DNA of 64,000 nt from Rutidosis leptorrhynchoides (Eukaryota > Streptophyta > Magnoliopsida > Asterales > Asteraceae), in NCBI RefSeq assembly GCF_046630445.1, contig NC_092335.1, positions 6,677,501-6,741,500 on the forward strand, read 5' to 3'. Below, in pieces: positions 1-13,562 of this stretch. The notes under the pieces were generated by a model that saw nothing but the letters and a program-made list of their open reading frames with translations, had not been told where the DNA came from and searched no databases. The first letter of the stretch is position 1. Every line of letters begins with the position of its first letter. Both the position numbers and the translations under genes were made by a program.

Positions 1-7
1 CTGCAAA

Positions 8-463
8 ATGTTAACACTTCCCCCAATGATTGTTTCATTCGATGTTCATTATGGAGGTGATTTCCGTATTCAAATGAAGGAATATAAGTGGGGAGACAGT
101 ATTTCGTTTGAAGATATCGACATTCGTGATGTTGGTTTACAAGACTTGCTATCCTTTCTGAAGGAAAAAATTCCTTGTGAATTCACGTCTGTGTTCTTTT
201 ATAAAGACGATTATGATGCGGATTGTAGGGCAAGTTTTCTGTGTACCGATGATCAATGGTACTTTATAAAAGATACCATTGAAGATCGCGGTAAACGCAT
301 TTCTTTGTATGCGGTTCTTGAAGATGAAGAGACGTTGGGTTATCGTTACCTCAATGAATCAGCTGAAGCAGTAGTTGAGGCATCAAGAGAAATACCGATG
401 TCTCCAGAGTACTTCACGGATGGTGAAATGACTGGTGAACGCTACTTTGCAGATGACAATTGA
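8..463 (+). CDS. ORF with PB1-like domain (MuDR-associated type)
   Basis: An open frame of 151 codons ends at a TGA. Its first 60 residues (IVSFDVHYGGDF, then YKWGDSISFEDIDIRDVGLQDLLSFLKE) have the layout I associate with the plant PB1-like domain: a beta strand with H-x-GG-F, an acidic loop, and a helix ending in LKE. In composites this domain often heads MuDR-transposase-related proteins. The rest is acidic, with no zinc finger or transposase core, and no such ORF follows. It may be a short domain-only gene, a first exon, or a MULE remnant. The true start may lie left of the window. The assignment comes from recalled family features, not a search. Confidence 0.42.
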   Translation: MLTLPPMIVSFDVHYGGDFRIQMKEYKWGDSISFEDIDIRDVGLQDLLSFLKEKIPCEFTSVFFYKDDYDADCRASFLCTDDQWYFIKDTIEDRGKRISLYAVLEDEETLGYRYLNESAEAVVEASREIPMSPEYFTDGEMTGERYFADDN

Positions 464-1014
464 CGACGATGAATAGTTTGATTGTAATCTTTTAATTTTT
501 ATTTGTCGTGATGTTTTAATTTTTTTTAATTATTGTAATTTCAATGTTGTTGTCGAGTTTTATATCTTCCTTTATGTTTCGGAGCTCTTCGTCTTTTTAA
601 TCTTTTCTCGATCTCTAGTAAAACGAATAATGGTCTAGAATTTGTAAGTATGGAGTTTCGAATGAATTTAATGTTATAATCAAGAAAGAACGTAATAGCA
701 CGATTTGATTCGTCAAATTACCAGAATCATTGAGAATAGAGCTATCAAGAATATACTTTCTTGATATGTTCAGAAGTTAATTAGAATGAAAGAGTTATGT
801 AACATGACACATTATGGTGGTATGATCTACTGTGAACCATCATGTCTCATTAGAACTCAGCATGACTTACTGTAATATAATCACGTTGATCAAGTGTCAT
901 TATATTATACTAACTCATGCATCAGTCCCCAACATTACTTCAATAACATTCATATTTTAAGCTCGAAAGTTTACCGAATACATAAACTAACAGTTTCTAT
1001 ATGATGTAACACTG
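464..1014. other. AT-rich intergenic stretch
   Basis: No coding frame, RNA gene or clear terminal repeat is visible. It holds T-rich tracts just after the PB1-like ORF that could be its 3' end, then unremarkable AT-rich sequence. Confidence 0.5.
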
Positions 1015-1017
1015 ATA

Positions 1018-1536
1018 TCATGAAGAGATTAATAATTTCAGATAAGATTAGTTATGAAAATATATTCAGAAATATCGAGGATGTTTATCATGAAAAATAC
1101 GATAATATCTCGGAATATCTAAGATCAGAGGATGATAGAAACTATTGTCCGCAAGGGTTTAGAGTAAAGAGCAAGATATTCGCTAAAGACTTTAGCAGGC
1201 ATTGAATCATTTGGATTCTTTGAAGTCAAACTTATTCTTTGTGATTTGTCCACGGCTTTCTTCATAGTTTCACATAATCTGCTTTTCGGTACTAAATTTT
1301 CTATTGAATGTTTCCAATATATGATACACAGGAAGCACGAAGAGGTATATAATTTCGGACGAAAATATTTATGAAAATATCCTCAGAAATATCGAAGATA
1401 TTAATGATGATATTTTGGAATTTCTAAGTTCGATTGGTTGATGGAGAAAGATTTTCCGCAATATTTTAACATGACTTCGGAGCAAAATATTTACTAAAGA
1501 TTTCAACGGATCCAGAATTATCTGGATTCTTTGAAT
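1018..1536 (+). repeat. Diverged tandem duplication, two copies of about 200 bp
   Basis: About 1018-1229 and 1337-1536 align by eye. Both carry TATGAAAATAT, then CAGAAATATCGA(G/A)GAT, a KIF-type 'AAGATATTCGCTAAAGA' or 'AAAATATTTACTAAAGA' block, and end in CTGGATTCTTTGAA or TTGGATTCTTTGAA. Copies differ by many substitutions, so the duplication is old. The first copy still reads open for 61 codons (1020-1205). I do not recognise the parent sequence. Confidence 0.6.
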
Positions 1537-1545
1537 ATAGGGTAT

Positions 1546-2240
1546 GGTCCTTGTATTTGTCCTTGGTCTCCTTCATGGTTAACTCTATCCGTTTTCCAGT
1601 TCCAACATTTCTGAGCTTTTCCAACATATTATTCTTTATCATCAAACTTTCGATAATTAAGGTCGTTTACAGTTGTCTACAGTTTCTGCTGCTTTGTTCA
1701 GCTTTTTCAACATTCAGAGTATTGATTTGTAGGCTGAGTGCTTTTCAGAATTTCAGAATAAAAGATCATAATTTTAAGAGAAATGTTATACATATAACGG
1801 TTGATGTAGATATGCTGTGAGTTTCAAAATACTGATTGCTGATTCCCAGTAATTGGTATGACAGTTCTCGTTAAAAGATGCAGACGAGTATATGATAGGG
1901 TTTCAATGAATAAATATAATGATTTATCAGAGAGATTTAAGTCGAGAAGCAACGAGGTTGCTGGTACGTCTGCTGGTAATATGGTGCAATATAAAAGAAT
2001 TCTCCGGTATCAAAAGGGTATTCGTATATATCAGGATTGTAGTAAGGCTACTTCGAATGAAAAGTCGAAGTTGTCTTGCTCGAGCTGTGACAAAATTGGC
2101 TACTTTGAAAAGGGATCGCAAAATTATTTTTGCTAATAAATGCCAAATGATCTGGCGCGGCTACGTGTTAAACTTTTACTCAGTTGCCAAGAGTTTCTCA
2201 GGTGCAATATTATATACATAAATTTTTCCTTCCGTAGATG
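1546..2240 (+). other. Unidentified degraded repeat, plus-strand open stretches
   Basis: Overlapping open frames (1858-2136 and 1919-2221) are short. One ends in a C-x2-C pair (CSSCDK) with surrounding K/S-rich residues, faintly like a decayed zinc knuckle. No family can be assigned. It is probably old transposable-element sequence. Confidence 0.3.
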
Positions 2241-2509
2241 AGGTGCGGTTGGTTCATCCTCCCAATTGAGGTGTTTTCAAGAATTATAAAAGGTTTGAAC
2301 GTAGATTGTATTCATCGAAATACAAACGAGGTTTTAAGATGAAATCAAGTGGAAAACTTGAAGAATTGTTTACTTTCATATGTTATAATCAATATTTTAA
2401 TTCATTTTTAATTGTCCAATCTTGATAGTCCACATTCGATAGTCCACAGTTAACAGTCCAATAATTCATATATAGTTTAATATATATAATATTTGAATTA
2501 ATTAAAATG

Positions 2510-2705
2510 TATCGTGACCCGTGTACATGTCTCAGACTCGATCACAACTCAAATTATATATATTATTGTAGAATCATCCTCAACCCTGTATAGAGAATTC
2601 GTTCATTACTGCATATAGAGTGTCTATGGTTATTTCAAATAATATATATAAATGCGTCGATATGATATGTCAAAACCTTATATACGTGTCCCGATATTTA
2701 AAGTG
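2510..2705 (-). repeat. LTR fragment related to the LTR of element A
   Basis: The reverse complement of this stretch matches about 27340-27510 in A's LTR. Shared blocks include CATAGACACTCTATATGCAG, ACAGGGTTGAGG, GAGTTGTGATC and a TGACATATCATATCGAC-like block. It is a diverged minus-strand piece of a related Ty3-type LTR. Just right of it, at about 2703-2790, is a two-copy AT-rich tandem around ATAAATAACAGAAATTAAAT. Confidence 0.6.
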
Positions 2706-3119
2706 CGTAAAATAAATAACAGAAATTAAATGACGATAAATTAAATGCGTAAAGTAAATAACAGAAATTAAATAACGATAAATAAAATTGCGATAATTAA
2801 ATTGCGATAAATAAATGTAATACGGAATTAACAGTTAGCTAGGAACAGTTAGCTAAGATTTTGTAAGCGTGAATTCTTAACAAAATTCCTCATAGTTAAT
2901 TTGTCTGTTTCTAACAAATTTTATTTTGTCAAATGTTTTCTTCATTATGCCACTTGTTGGATTCTGATAGGTAAAAATCCAAATATGAAATTGAATGAAA
3001 ATGGTTATTCTACGGCGAACGGATACGTATATCTGTGGATGTAAGAAGAATAGTAAATGAATGTTGAATCAGATTTGCAGAATGTACAGTGTGACTTATT
3101 AGTGTGAAATCTAAATATT
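2706..3119. other. Low-complexity tandem and unassigned repeat sequence
   Basis: About 2706-2835 is built from short TAAATAACAG, GATAAAT and TTGCGATAA units. Its reverse complement resembles the ATTATCGCA-rich part of element B's LTR (about 47100-47220). The rest shows no frame or terminal repeat. Confidence 0.4.
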
Positions 3120-4347
3120 CCTCGGGTATTACCTACCCGTTAAAATATTTTCACCATTAACAGTTTGTACAAAAGAATTTTAATTACAATCTTTATGAAA
3201 ACATATATACATCTATATTTTCTTCAGATGTAATCATGGATTCATTGAGTTAATATGATATTAAACTCATTTGGTTTACCGTTAGATCTAGAATACATAA
3301 TCTCTAAAACATTTAGAGATTACTTAATTGCCATGAAGAATGAAGATAATTGATGTAGAACGATACGTAGAACGATGATTATACTCGAGGTACAGAATAA
3401 GATGTTGAGGCATAGATTGTTGATGGTACTGATGCTGTTATTGATGGTACTATTGGTGTCGTTGATGTTGCTGAAGATGGTACATTTTGCACCATATTTT
3501 CCAAGGTTACAACTCGAGCGCGAAGCTCGTTGACTTATTACTCCAGAATGGTTGTCGGAGGAACGAGCGAATGAATAAAATTTTCGATTTTTTGATATTA
3601 TAATATCATTGCGTGGTATCCTGTAAATGAGTGTGAAAATGGTGTTTCAGACAGGTTCGCCGGTAAGTGCTTCAGGTTCTTCACCAAGAGGTGAATTTGG
3701 TTGATGGAAAGGATCGCCTTCTTCACGTCTCCATGGATTAAGTCAACTACGAACCCATCAGATGTGTTGAGGATGACTAATTGGTTGATTCATTCTGGTT
3801 ATATTGCTTTCGGAGTTCGAGTGGAAATCCATATCGGAATAGCTGTCGGAATAACTATCGGAATAACTATCGAAATCTGATGGACTCGAACTGGTTTAGG
3901 GATTCATCCCGTACGATCAGATGAAGGATTTTCGATAAGAAATAGATTATAGGATATAGATTAGTACCGTGCAGTACATAATTTACATATGCATATATAA
4001 TACTAAAATCCCATAAGTTACGGAGGAATCTACGGAAACTGTCAGGCATCGGTAACAATAATAGGTACGCTAAGATATGAATTACCAGATATGCTAATAT
4101 ATAAATTTTTTTTTTTTGTCTATACACTAATCATGCAATTAATGCAATAAGATGTGTTTAGACTAAGGATGATAAGCAAGTGATTCTCTAAGAATGATAA
4201 GCAGGAAATTTTCGACACGAAATGATAAGAAAAACTTTTGACATGCAGACACGGTCAAAGTCTAGACTCACTAATGCATCCTAACGACTTATCAGTTAGA
4301 CACACTAATGCAGACCGGTTCACTAAGACCACCACTCTGATACCAAC
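3120..4347 (-). mobile_element. Remnant internal region of a minus-strand Ty3-type LTR element
   Basis: It lies directly inside the LTR at 4348-8318. Read on the minus strand it starts with a primer-binding site for initiator tRNA-Met (TGGTATCAGAG, about 4336-4346). It continues into decayed gag-leader-like sequence with S/D/Y-rich repeats (about 3700-3900) and reaches TAACGGGTAGGTA near 3130, a motif that also precedes A's 3' LTR. No protease, RT or integrase is seen. The element is a fossil, broken many times and probably without pol in this copy. Confidence 0.55.
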
Positions 4348-5987
4348 TGAAATGACCCATCCTAATCCATCCGGATGAAGTCCATGTCGATTATAAACGA
4401 TTCACAACAGTTGATTACATCGCGAGGTATTTGACCTCTATATGATACATTTTACAAACATTGCATTCCATTTTAAAAGACAATCTTTCTTTACAACAAA
4501 AATTGACGACATGCATACCATTTCAGAATATATCCAACTATAATTGACTTAATAATAATCTTGATGAATTCAATGACTCGAATGCAACGTCTTTTGAAAT
4601 ATGTCATGAATGACTCCAAGTAATATCTCTAAAATGAGCAAATGCACAGCGGAAGATTTCTTTCGTACCTGAGAATAAACATGCTTTCAAGTGTCAACCA
4701 AAAGGTTGGTGAGTTCATTAGTTTATCATAAATAATCATTTCATAATTTTAATAGACCACAAGATTTCATATTCCCAATTCTCATAAATAAACGTCCCAT
4801 GCATAGAGACCAAAATATCATTCATATGGATTGAACACCTGGTAACCGACATTCACAATATGCATAAGAATATCCCCATCATTCCGGGATCCTCCTTCGG
4901 ACATGATATTAATTTCGAAGTACTAAAGCATCCGGTACTTTGGATGGGGCTTGTTGGGCCCGATAGATCTATCTTTAGAGTTCGCGTCAATTAGGGTGTC
5001 TGTTCCCTAATTCTTTGATTACCGACTTAATAAAAAGGGGCATATTTGATTTCGATAATTCAACCATATAATGTAGTTTCAATTACTTGTGTCTATTTCG
5101 TAAAACATTTATAAAAATTGCGCATGTATTCTCAGCCCAATAATATAAAGGGTAAAAAGGAAAATGAAACTCACCTAATGTATTTTGTAGTAAAAATACA
5201 TATGACAACATTGAACAACTGAACAATGCGGGGTTGGCCTCGGATTCACGAACCTATATCATTTGTGGATATATTAATACACGTAATCGTAATCGATCAA
5301 TGATATATATATTTTTGTTATTAATAATATACTTGTTATACTATATATTATTTAGATAAGTTTAATATATTTAGTTATATGTTTTATATAACTATTACTT
5401 ATCATTATTAATAAACACTATATATATTAAGGTTTAGTATATATTTATATATTAATTGGTATAGCTTAGCTAATATCTTTTTAGTAATAAAAATATAACG
5501 TAATGTATTTTATATAAAAATATCTTTTTATGATAATATTGATAGTTTTAGTGATAACAAAATAATAAATTTATAAGATTAATAATAATGATAATAAGTT
5601 TAATAATAATAATGATATTGTTAGGAATGATATTTATGTTAATACTGATTCTTATAATAATAATGATAATAGAGATCTTATTAATAATGATAATATTTGT
5701 AGTCATATTACTTAGTAATAATACTTTTATTGATACTAATTCTAGTATTAACATTAATAATAATCATAATTTATAATTGTAGTTAGGGTTATGATAATCA
5801 TAATAATAAATGGTAATACCTATATTAATCAATAATACTAGTAATTCTAATGTTTTAACAAAAATACTTTTATTGATTTTTACTATAAATAACAATAATA
5901 ATAATAACTCTAATCATAATAATATTAATACATATATCGATAACAATAGCTATAATGCATACATGATGAAATTTAATAATAATCAAC

Positions 5988-6082
<95 letters not shown>
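5988..6082. repeat. (AAT)n microsatellite
   Basis: About 31 uninterrupted AAT units, with further imperfect AAT-rich sequence for several hundred bases on each side. It lies inside the minus-strand LTR. Long poly-Asn and poly-Ile frames here are artefacts of the repeat. Confidence 0.98.
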
Positions 6083-6473
6083 TAGAATCATAATAATAAC
6101 AATGATAATAATTATAATTCTAATAATAATAACAATAATAATGACAACGATAATAATAATGATAATTAGAGAATTAATTAAAAGTGTATACCCTTTATAA
6201 TCTTTTTCTAAAAAGAAATGGCCCTGAAGAGGTTCGAATTCACGACCCTTAGCTCGCCCTCAATCACTCATAACCATGCTTCCAACTCTACTTAACTGAT
6301 TTAATACACATTTTATTTATATGTATTCAATCCTTTCTGTTTCCCATGTTCTTCATCTTTTTCAGAAATCTTGAACCGACCAGCACTCGAATCAAATCTC
6401 ACAACGAATTAACAATTTAATTAAGACTTGTAAACTTATTTAAAAACGGCCTGTGTGACTAACATAAACAGAA

Positions 6474-6477
<4 letters not shown>

Positions 6478-6556
<79 letters not shown>
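6478..6556. repeat. (AT)n microsatellite
   Basis: About 39 AT units inside the minus-strand LTR. Confidence 0.98.
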
Positions 6557-6559
<3 letters not shown>

Positions 6560-7898
6560 CAGTATACAGTTGCTGTTCGACGAGTTAGACAAAACAAAAA
6601 AAAAATTTGATTTCGAATTTAAATCAGTTTCAGCTCATTGTTCCTACATGAAATACTTTTTAAAACTTCCCTAGAATCTTTGTAAATTCTTAATTTCACT
6701 TATCACACAACAATAAGTTCGAATTTTGCTGATGAACATATGTTGACTTTTTGAAACAAGAACTTTGACTCAGAAATTTAAGCTCGATACAATGAATTGG
6801 TACCTGAGATTTTGCAGAAAGATTTCATAAAGGTTTCCTAACACAATTACGTTATTACATTTTGAAGTTTGTTAAAAATTGAGTTTCTGTAAAAATAAAA
6901 CAATAACAGGGACGAGTTGCTTTATTTCAAAAAGAATTTATGTTTAAATCATAAAAAGGGAGCTGTTATAATTTTAATTGATAGTGTGATAACAGAACTG
7001 AATGATTTCACTAATCTTACTCAGCAATTCGATTGTTTTATGGCCTAATTAGTCGACAGCCAGTTTTCCACTAGGTACACAGAATAATAGATAAAAGAGA
7101 TAAAGAAGAATATTACTTGTACTGGATTTTGGACTGTTTTGATAATTTGATAAGGACATGAAACAGATTGAAGACCAAAACAAACATTCAATACAGTTCA
7201 ATGGAGGTTCATAGCCTAATTCGTACGATTTCATTCTTTATAGATTATATAATTAAGATAAATATATTAGTATTAATAATTACACAAATAATAATGTTAA
7301 AAAAATAATAATAATAATAATAATAATATTGAATAAAAATACTAATTTTTTTATAAATATAATTATATACAACGTTATATATATATCTGTATATATCTAT
7401 TTCAATAAATGTTTATTCATTATATTTATATATTTATTTTTTATAGATTATAATTAATATTATTAATAAGTAAATATATTTATAATAATAATATTCTTAA
7501 TGTTATAAATAACAATAATAACATTTTATAGTAATATGATAATAGTAACATAATATTATAGATGATAATAACATTCATAATAATACTGTTAATAATAATA
7601 TTATTAATTATAATGTTACTAATTAATTATAATGTTACTAATTAATTATAATGTTACTAATATTATTATTATTTACATTACTTGTAATAATAACATTAGT
7701 GGTAATAACCATTTACCTATCACACTTCATAATAATATCCCTACTACGGGTTTTAATATTAATAGCAATTTTTATAGTTATGAGAGTAATAATATTGATG
7801 TGACATCTTTAATTAAACTTGTAATTTTCAATATATTAATATTACATATTATTTATATAATTTTATATAATGTAATAACATATAATAAGTAGTACTTT

Positions 7899-7900
<2 letters not shown>

Positions 7901-7965
<65 letters not shown>
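7901..7965. repeat. (AT)n microsatellite
   Basis: About 32 AT units near the 5' end (minus sense) of the LTR at 4348-8318. Confidence 0.98.
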
Positions 7966-7968
<3 letters not shown>

Positions 7969-8913
7969 ATTATTCAAATAATAATTATTACTGAAATCAC
8001 ATATATACATATAGATTTATAATAATTATTATGTATATTTTTATATACAAATACTTAATTGTTTATTATCTTATATGTTTAATTCTCATTGATTTAAGTT
8101 TATCTTATTAGCTCAAAATATTATATATAAACTTTTATCTATATACATATTTATTCTACACACAATGGTTCGTGAATCGTCGGAAATAGTCACGGGTTAA
8201 ATGATTATATGAACACAATTCAAAGTTTTTCAGCCTCGACTTTACAGGCTTTGCTTATCGTGTTGAAAACATATAAATATTAAGTTTAAATTTGGTCGGA
8301 AATCTCCGGGTCATCACACGTTAGGCCCAATAGATTTATAAAACATTTTATAAAATTTTTCTACATTGAGGTGTAACAAAAATATTTAAAGATACAACTC
8401 AGATTATAATTCGTAATTCGTAATCCATGCTAAACAGCATATAATAATTCATGCTAAACAGCATATAATAATCAATAGTTCTATTCCACAACCTGAGGTG
8501 TAACCAAAAATATTTGTTGATACAACTCAACATAGAATTTATTTTTGACATAACTATTTTGTAAATCAAAAAGTTCATTTATTTATCCCAAAAACATTTA
8601 AAGAGTTTTAAAAAAATGGGATCAAATGAAACTCACGCAAAAATCAGTTTTAGTATTTGTATTCATTTCACAAAACAGTTATAAAACAGCGCATGTATTC
8701 TCAGCCCAAAAATGTAAAGGGTAAAAAGGCAAATGAAACTCACCATAATGTATTTTGTAGTAAAAATACATATAACGATATTTAACAACTGAACAATGCA
8801 GGGTTGGCCTCAGATTCACGAACCTATATCATTTGTGTATTCATTAATATACATAATTGTAATCGAATAAATATATATATGAATTTATTAATTATATCCT
8901 TTTTGTAGTAATA

Positions 8914-9018
<105 letters not shown>

Positions 9019-9710
9019 TTTCATATATTTATTTTGTATATAAAAATATTAATTTTTGTTATGTTATAAGTATTAAATATATCATTTATATATATTAAAA
9101 CATTTATTCGTAATCGAATAAATCTGTTTATTATTAGAAATGTATTTGTTATATCAATAATTTATAAATGTTTATCATTTATTTATATAATTTCATTTTG
9201 TACATAATAACATTAATATAGCTAAGTTATGTGATATATTATTGTATATATAATCTTTATTTATATACTTATAATCTTACAACGTCATTAAAAACTTTAA
9301 TAATAATGATATAGATAATACTCATAATAATAATAATGTTAAAGATAATAGGAATGATAGTTTTTATAGAATCTTAATACTTATATGATAATACTAATAT
9401 TTAGTATCAATTATTCATTCTAATACCAAAAACAATGATACTTAATAATGTTAATAATGATAATATTTATAATAATAATTATGCTAATAATAATAATACT
9501 AACAAACCTAAAATGATACTAATACTAATATTAATCTTAATAATAATAGTTTGTATTATTATAATAACAATTATAGTAATATGCCTAATCATAATAATAC
9601 TTATATTGATATTATTAATACTAATAATCATGAAAAATGCTTACTGATTTTACATATTAGCAAAATAATAATAATAACAATTATAATGTTACTAATACCT
9701 ACTACTACTA

Positions 9711-9820
<110 letters not shown>

Positions 9821-9894
9821 TGTTGATAATTGCTACACTTTTCAATAATATTAACATTAATAACAATTACAATAATAATCATAACAATAATAAT

Positions 9895-9895
<1 letters not shown>

Positions 9896-9983
<88 letters not shown>

Positions 9984-9989
9984 TAATAC

Positions 9990-10085
<96 letters not shown>
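9896..10085. repeat. (AAT)n microsatellite, longest in window
   Basis: About 60 AAT units with a single CAATAATACT interruption near 9980. It is separated from the previous array by about 75 bases of imperfect AAT/AAC sequence. Confidence 0.98.
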
Positions 10086-10087
<2 letters not shown>

Positions 10088-11436
10088 GAAATAATAACTA
10101 CCTCATAAAGCTTATCACAAAAAATTGGCAGCTGCTAGAATCGAACCAGGGTCGCTCGCATAGCAGACAACACATCAAATCATTGAACCAATTCAATTTA
10201 TCTGATTAAAACCCATTCCAGTTTATTTTAAACTATCCTGATGTTCCTCTCTTTCTCCTTCAAATCACCATCGACCAGAAGTACCAAAATTCATACAATT
10301 GGATTAATTGTTTTGTTTTAATCATCTCAATAGAAAATATATATATCTGATTGTTTGTAGGTTGAGATTAACAGAAAAATGAAGAGAATATTTTTATAGC
10401 AGATGAAGAACATGAAAATAAAAATATGAACTCAAACCTTGATTTTGAGAATTGGACACTTTTAGCTTGTAATTATAACATGAAATCGATCATAAATCAC
10501 TCATAGAAACTTTGTGAACCTTCAATTGATCCAGAAAATTTAAAACGAACTCGAATTTTACCCAAAATCACTTCGTTTGACTTTTGCATTGAAACTTTGA
10601 CTCGAAGAATTAATGATCGATAGGAAGAATTGAAGCGTGAAACTTTGCAGATAGTTTGAGTAGATAATTACTAACAAAACTACATTTTTACTTTTTGCAA
10701 TTGAATTCAAATTCTAATTTTTGGATAATTAAATCAAGAACAGGGGACGACTCACTGAATTTGATAATTTCTGTGTTTAATTCATTTTGCTGTGAGAATA
10801 TATCATCATACATGGATAGTAAACGAGTAATTTAAGCTGTAAAGGTGATTGTTTGTACTGTGATTTTGATTTGGATGCGTAACCAATTTGGAACTTGATT
10901 AGAAAACGATCAGAGAGTAAAAATAAAATAAAAATAATATTTATATAAAAAGTCTGATCACGATGGTTACAGTTTGGAAGGACTCTTGATTGCTAAAATC
11001 AATTTGTAACCAGATAAGGGGCAGAAAACAAAATTGTAAACAGTTTTGATAGGGAAGGAAAACAGAAATACGTATATAGTTGTATATGTAAATGTATATA
11101 ACTGTAAATTATCTGTATAAATATTTATATGTATTTATCTGTGTTTCTAAATATATATATGTCTTTATATATATCTGTATCTAATTCACAAATTTTTAGA
11201 AATTAACCAGTACAATTATATTAAGACTATTAATAATATCAATAATAATATTACTAATGACAATAATATTTTTGCTAAAGGAATTTGTAATAATGAATGA
11301 TAAATAATAATATGATAACATTAACTCTAATAATATGATGATTTTAATAATAAAGATAATAATATTCAACCAATATTAATTCTTAATGATGAGACTTGAT
11401 AATAACATTAGTAATATCAAGTTACATGTTTTAAAT

Positions 11437-11438
<2 letters not shown>

Positions 11439-11524
<86 letters not shown>
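11439..11524. repeat. (AT)n microsatellite
   Basis: About 43 AT units inside the second LTR. Confidence 0.98.
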
Positions 11525-11528
<4 letters not shown>

Positions 11529-11621
11529 ATCATAATATTAATAATACAAATAATATTAATAATAATAATAATGAGAGTAACGCTTATAATACTGATATAA
11601 CAAATTATGCTTATCAAATCC

Positions 11622-11622
<1 letters not shown>

Positions 11623-11711
<89 letters not shown>
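11623..11711. repeat. (AT)n microsatellite
   Basis: About 44 AT units, 100 bases from the previous array. Confidence 0.98.
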
Positions 11712-11716
<5 letters not shown>

Positions 11717-12373
11717 AATAATATTAATAATAATGATATCAATATTAATAATGAAAGTAATATTATATTTTAACTTGTAATTACATATATTAATATTATT
11801 TATTAACTATGTATTATTTCATATACATTATATATATTTATTATTTATACATGTTAACAATATACATATAGTACTAGTTAAGTATAAAAATTATATACAT
11901 ATTCAAACTGTTATATATATAATTATGTTTTAAGTATTAAGTTTTATTACTTAGATAAATATGTTATTTATATATATTGAAACATGTAAACTCAAAGTAT
12001 CACATTATACATTAAATACTCTGCTAACGTTGACAAAATTGTGTTCGAAATCATATATATTCATATACTCTATATATATTCAAAATAATAATTTTTAGTT
12101 ATTTCAAATTATCTTTCATAACAACTAATTCATATAATAGTTCATAAATTTATTTAACTTATTATAGATAATTATTTACATATATAATTATTTATATATT
12201 CATTTCTGTTTACAGTTAAAAGTTCGTGAATCGTCGGGAATTGTCAAGTGTAATTAAATATATGAACACAGTTCAATATTGTTAAGACTTCAACATAACA
12301 GACTTTGCTTATCGTGTCGAATACATATAAAGATTAAAGTTTAAATTTGGTCGGAAATTCCCGGGTCGTCACA

Positions 12374-12959
12374 TTTGCAAGATACTTTAAGTAATTCTTT
12401 TTCAGAAAATTCATTCGTTGATAAAGGAGACTTTTCTTCTATGAATAATTTCTCAAATCAAATGTCGAAAAATCTTGAAAACAGATTGTTGTCAACAACT
12501 ACTACTGTGATCAGGTAACATCTGAACTATATAAATTTATATACCTTACAATATATGTATACAAAACTTATGCTTTACTATTAAATCAATTATTTTATCT
12601 TTTATAGGCAGATCAATTGCGTATCATTACTTTGAAAAAGATGCAAGATATACCAACTATAAGACAACGATTGTTGGCGTTGCTTGCACTTCACAACTAC
12701 CACAAACGTATAATTTCATTTAACCACCAATGGGAATCGATACAGATCTAAATAATGTTTACTTCTTTGTTGCAGTTACTTTTATTCTTATTACATTTTT
12801 GTCTTTGATTGACATTATGTATTGATGGCTACGTACTTTGAAATTATTTCATTAACAATTTATTCATTTTCGCATCATAATCTACAAAATGTAACTACGC
12901 AACTTTGTATCGCATAAAAATTTCTTAAAAAAAACCGACAAGTCGCGGGTGTTTAACTA
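12374..12959 (+). mobile_element. Possible Helitron 3' remnant
   Basis: The stretch ends CCGACAAGTCGCGGG-TGTTTAA-CTAG followed by T. A GC-rich imperfect hairpin 7-8 bases before CTAG|T is the usual 3' end of plant Helitrons. Upstream lies decayed coding-like sequence (about 12400-12510 and 12605-12720) that I cannot name. The left part was displaced or lost where the LTR begins at 12373. The hairpin is degenerate and no 5' TC end is present. Confidence 0.4.
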
Positions 12960-13562
12960 GTACTCCATAATATAACAACCAAATTATTAGAAGTAATTAA
13001 CTTTCCTTTAATTATTAGATGTAGAAGTATATGTGTTATCCGATAGTGATAACTTAAGTCGACCATATTTCGGGCCAATTTTCTCTCTGATGACTCGCGG
13101 CTTCTTAACAGCCCATAGTTGGGCCCAAGATAGATCTGTCCCAAGATTGCTATGTTTTGGACAATATACACGTATCAAATCAAAATTACTAATAATTCTT
13201 ACACAACATTTGTAGATGCATAATTTTCGGAACTCTGCATTTCTAAAGCATAAAAGCAGTAATAACTTATGAAAGGAGCATCATTTTTTCCAGTTTTGGT
13301 GGCATACAAGTTAAGAACCACATGAAAATGGTACAAAAAATGATTCACCAAATAATGCTGGAATCTAGTCATAATTGTATAACATACATAGCTGACAAAA
13401 TATTGTTGTCTAGGATAATATCAAAATAATATTGTCCATTCATAAGTAAAAATTATTTTATCTAAAACTACCCCTAACTTGTGGCTCTCCCTTCAACCCT
13501 CACCATTATATCTTCACAAATCACACAAATTCTAACACTTGAAGCTCACACCAACACATACC
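12960..13562. promoter_or_regulatory. Intergenic region and presumed PEX11B promoter
   Basis: No gene is visible. The last 120 bases before the PEX11B start are C/T-rich with CCCTTCAACCCTCACC and a weak TATA-like ATTATATC about 60 bases upstream of the ATG. This is a plausible promoter and 5' UTR, but no definite element can be assigned. Confidence 0.35.

Larger units (their letters stand above)
4348..8318 (-). mobile_element. LTR of a Ty3-type retroelement (microsatellite-loaded)
   Basis: On the minus strand it begins TGTGATGACCCGG (at 8318) and ends ATTTCA (at 4348), immediately followed by a tRNA-Met primer site, so it is a 5' LTR of about 3.97 kb. The part at 4640-5300 matches the last 700 bp of A's LTR in reverse (CTCAGCCCAATAATAT, GGTACTTTGGATGGGG, GGTAACCGACATT). 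The middle is extremely AT-rich with (AT)n and (AAT)n arrays. It is a related family, not the same one as A. Confidence 0.7.

Noticed and set aside
13539-13562. Upstream in-frame ATG of PEX11B
   Set aside because: The family starts a few residues before VDKL; the extra eight residues look like translated 5' UTR.
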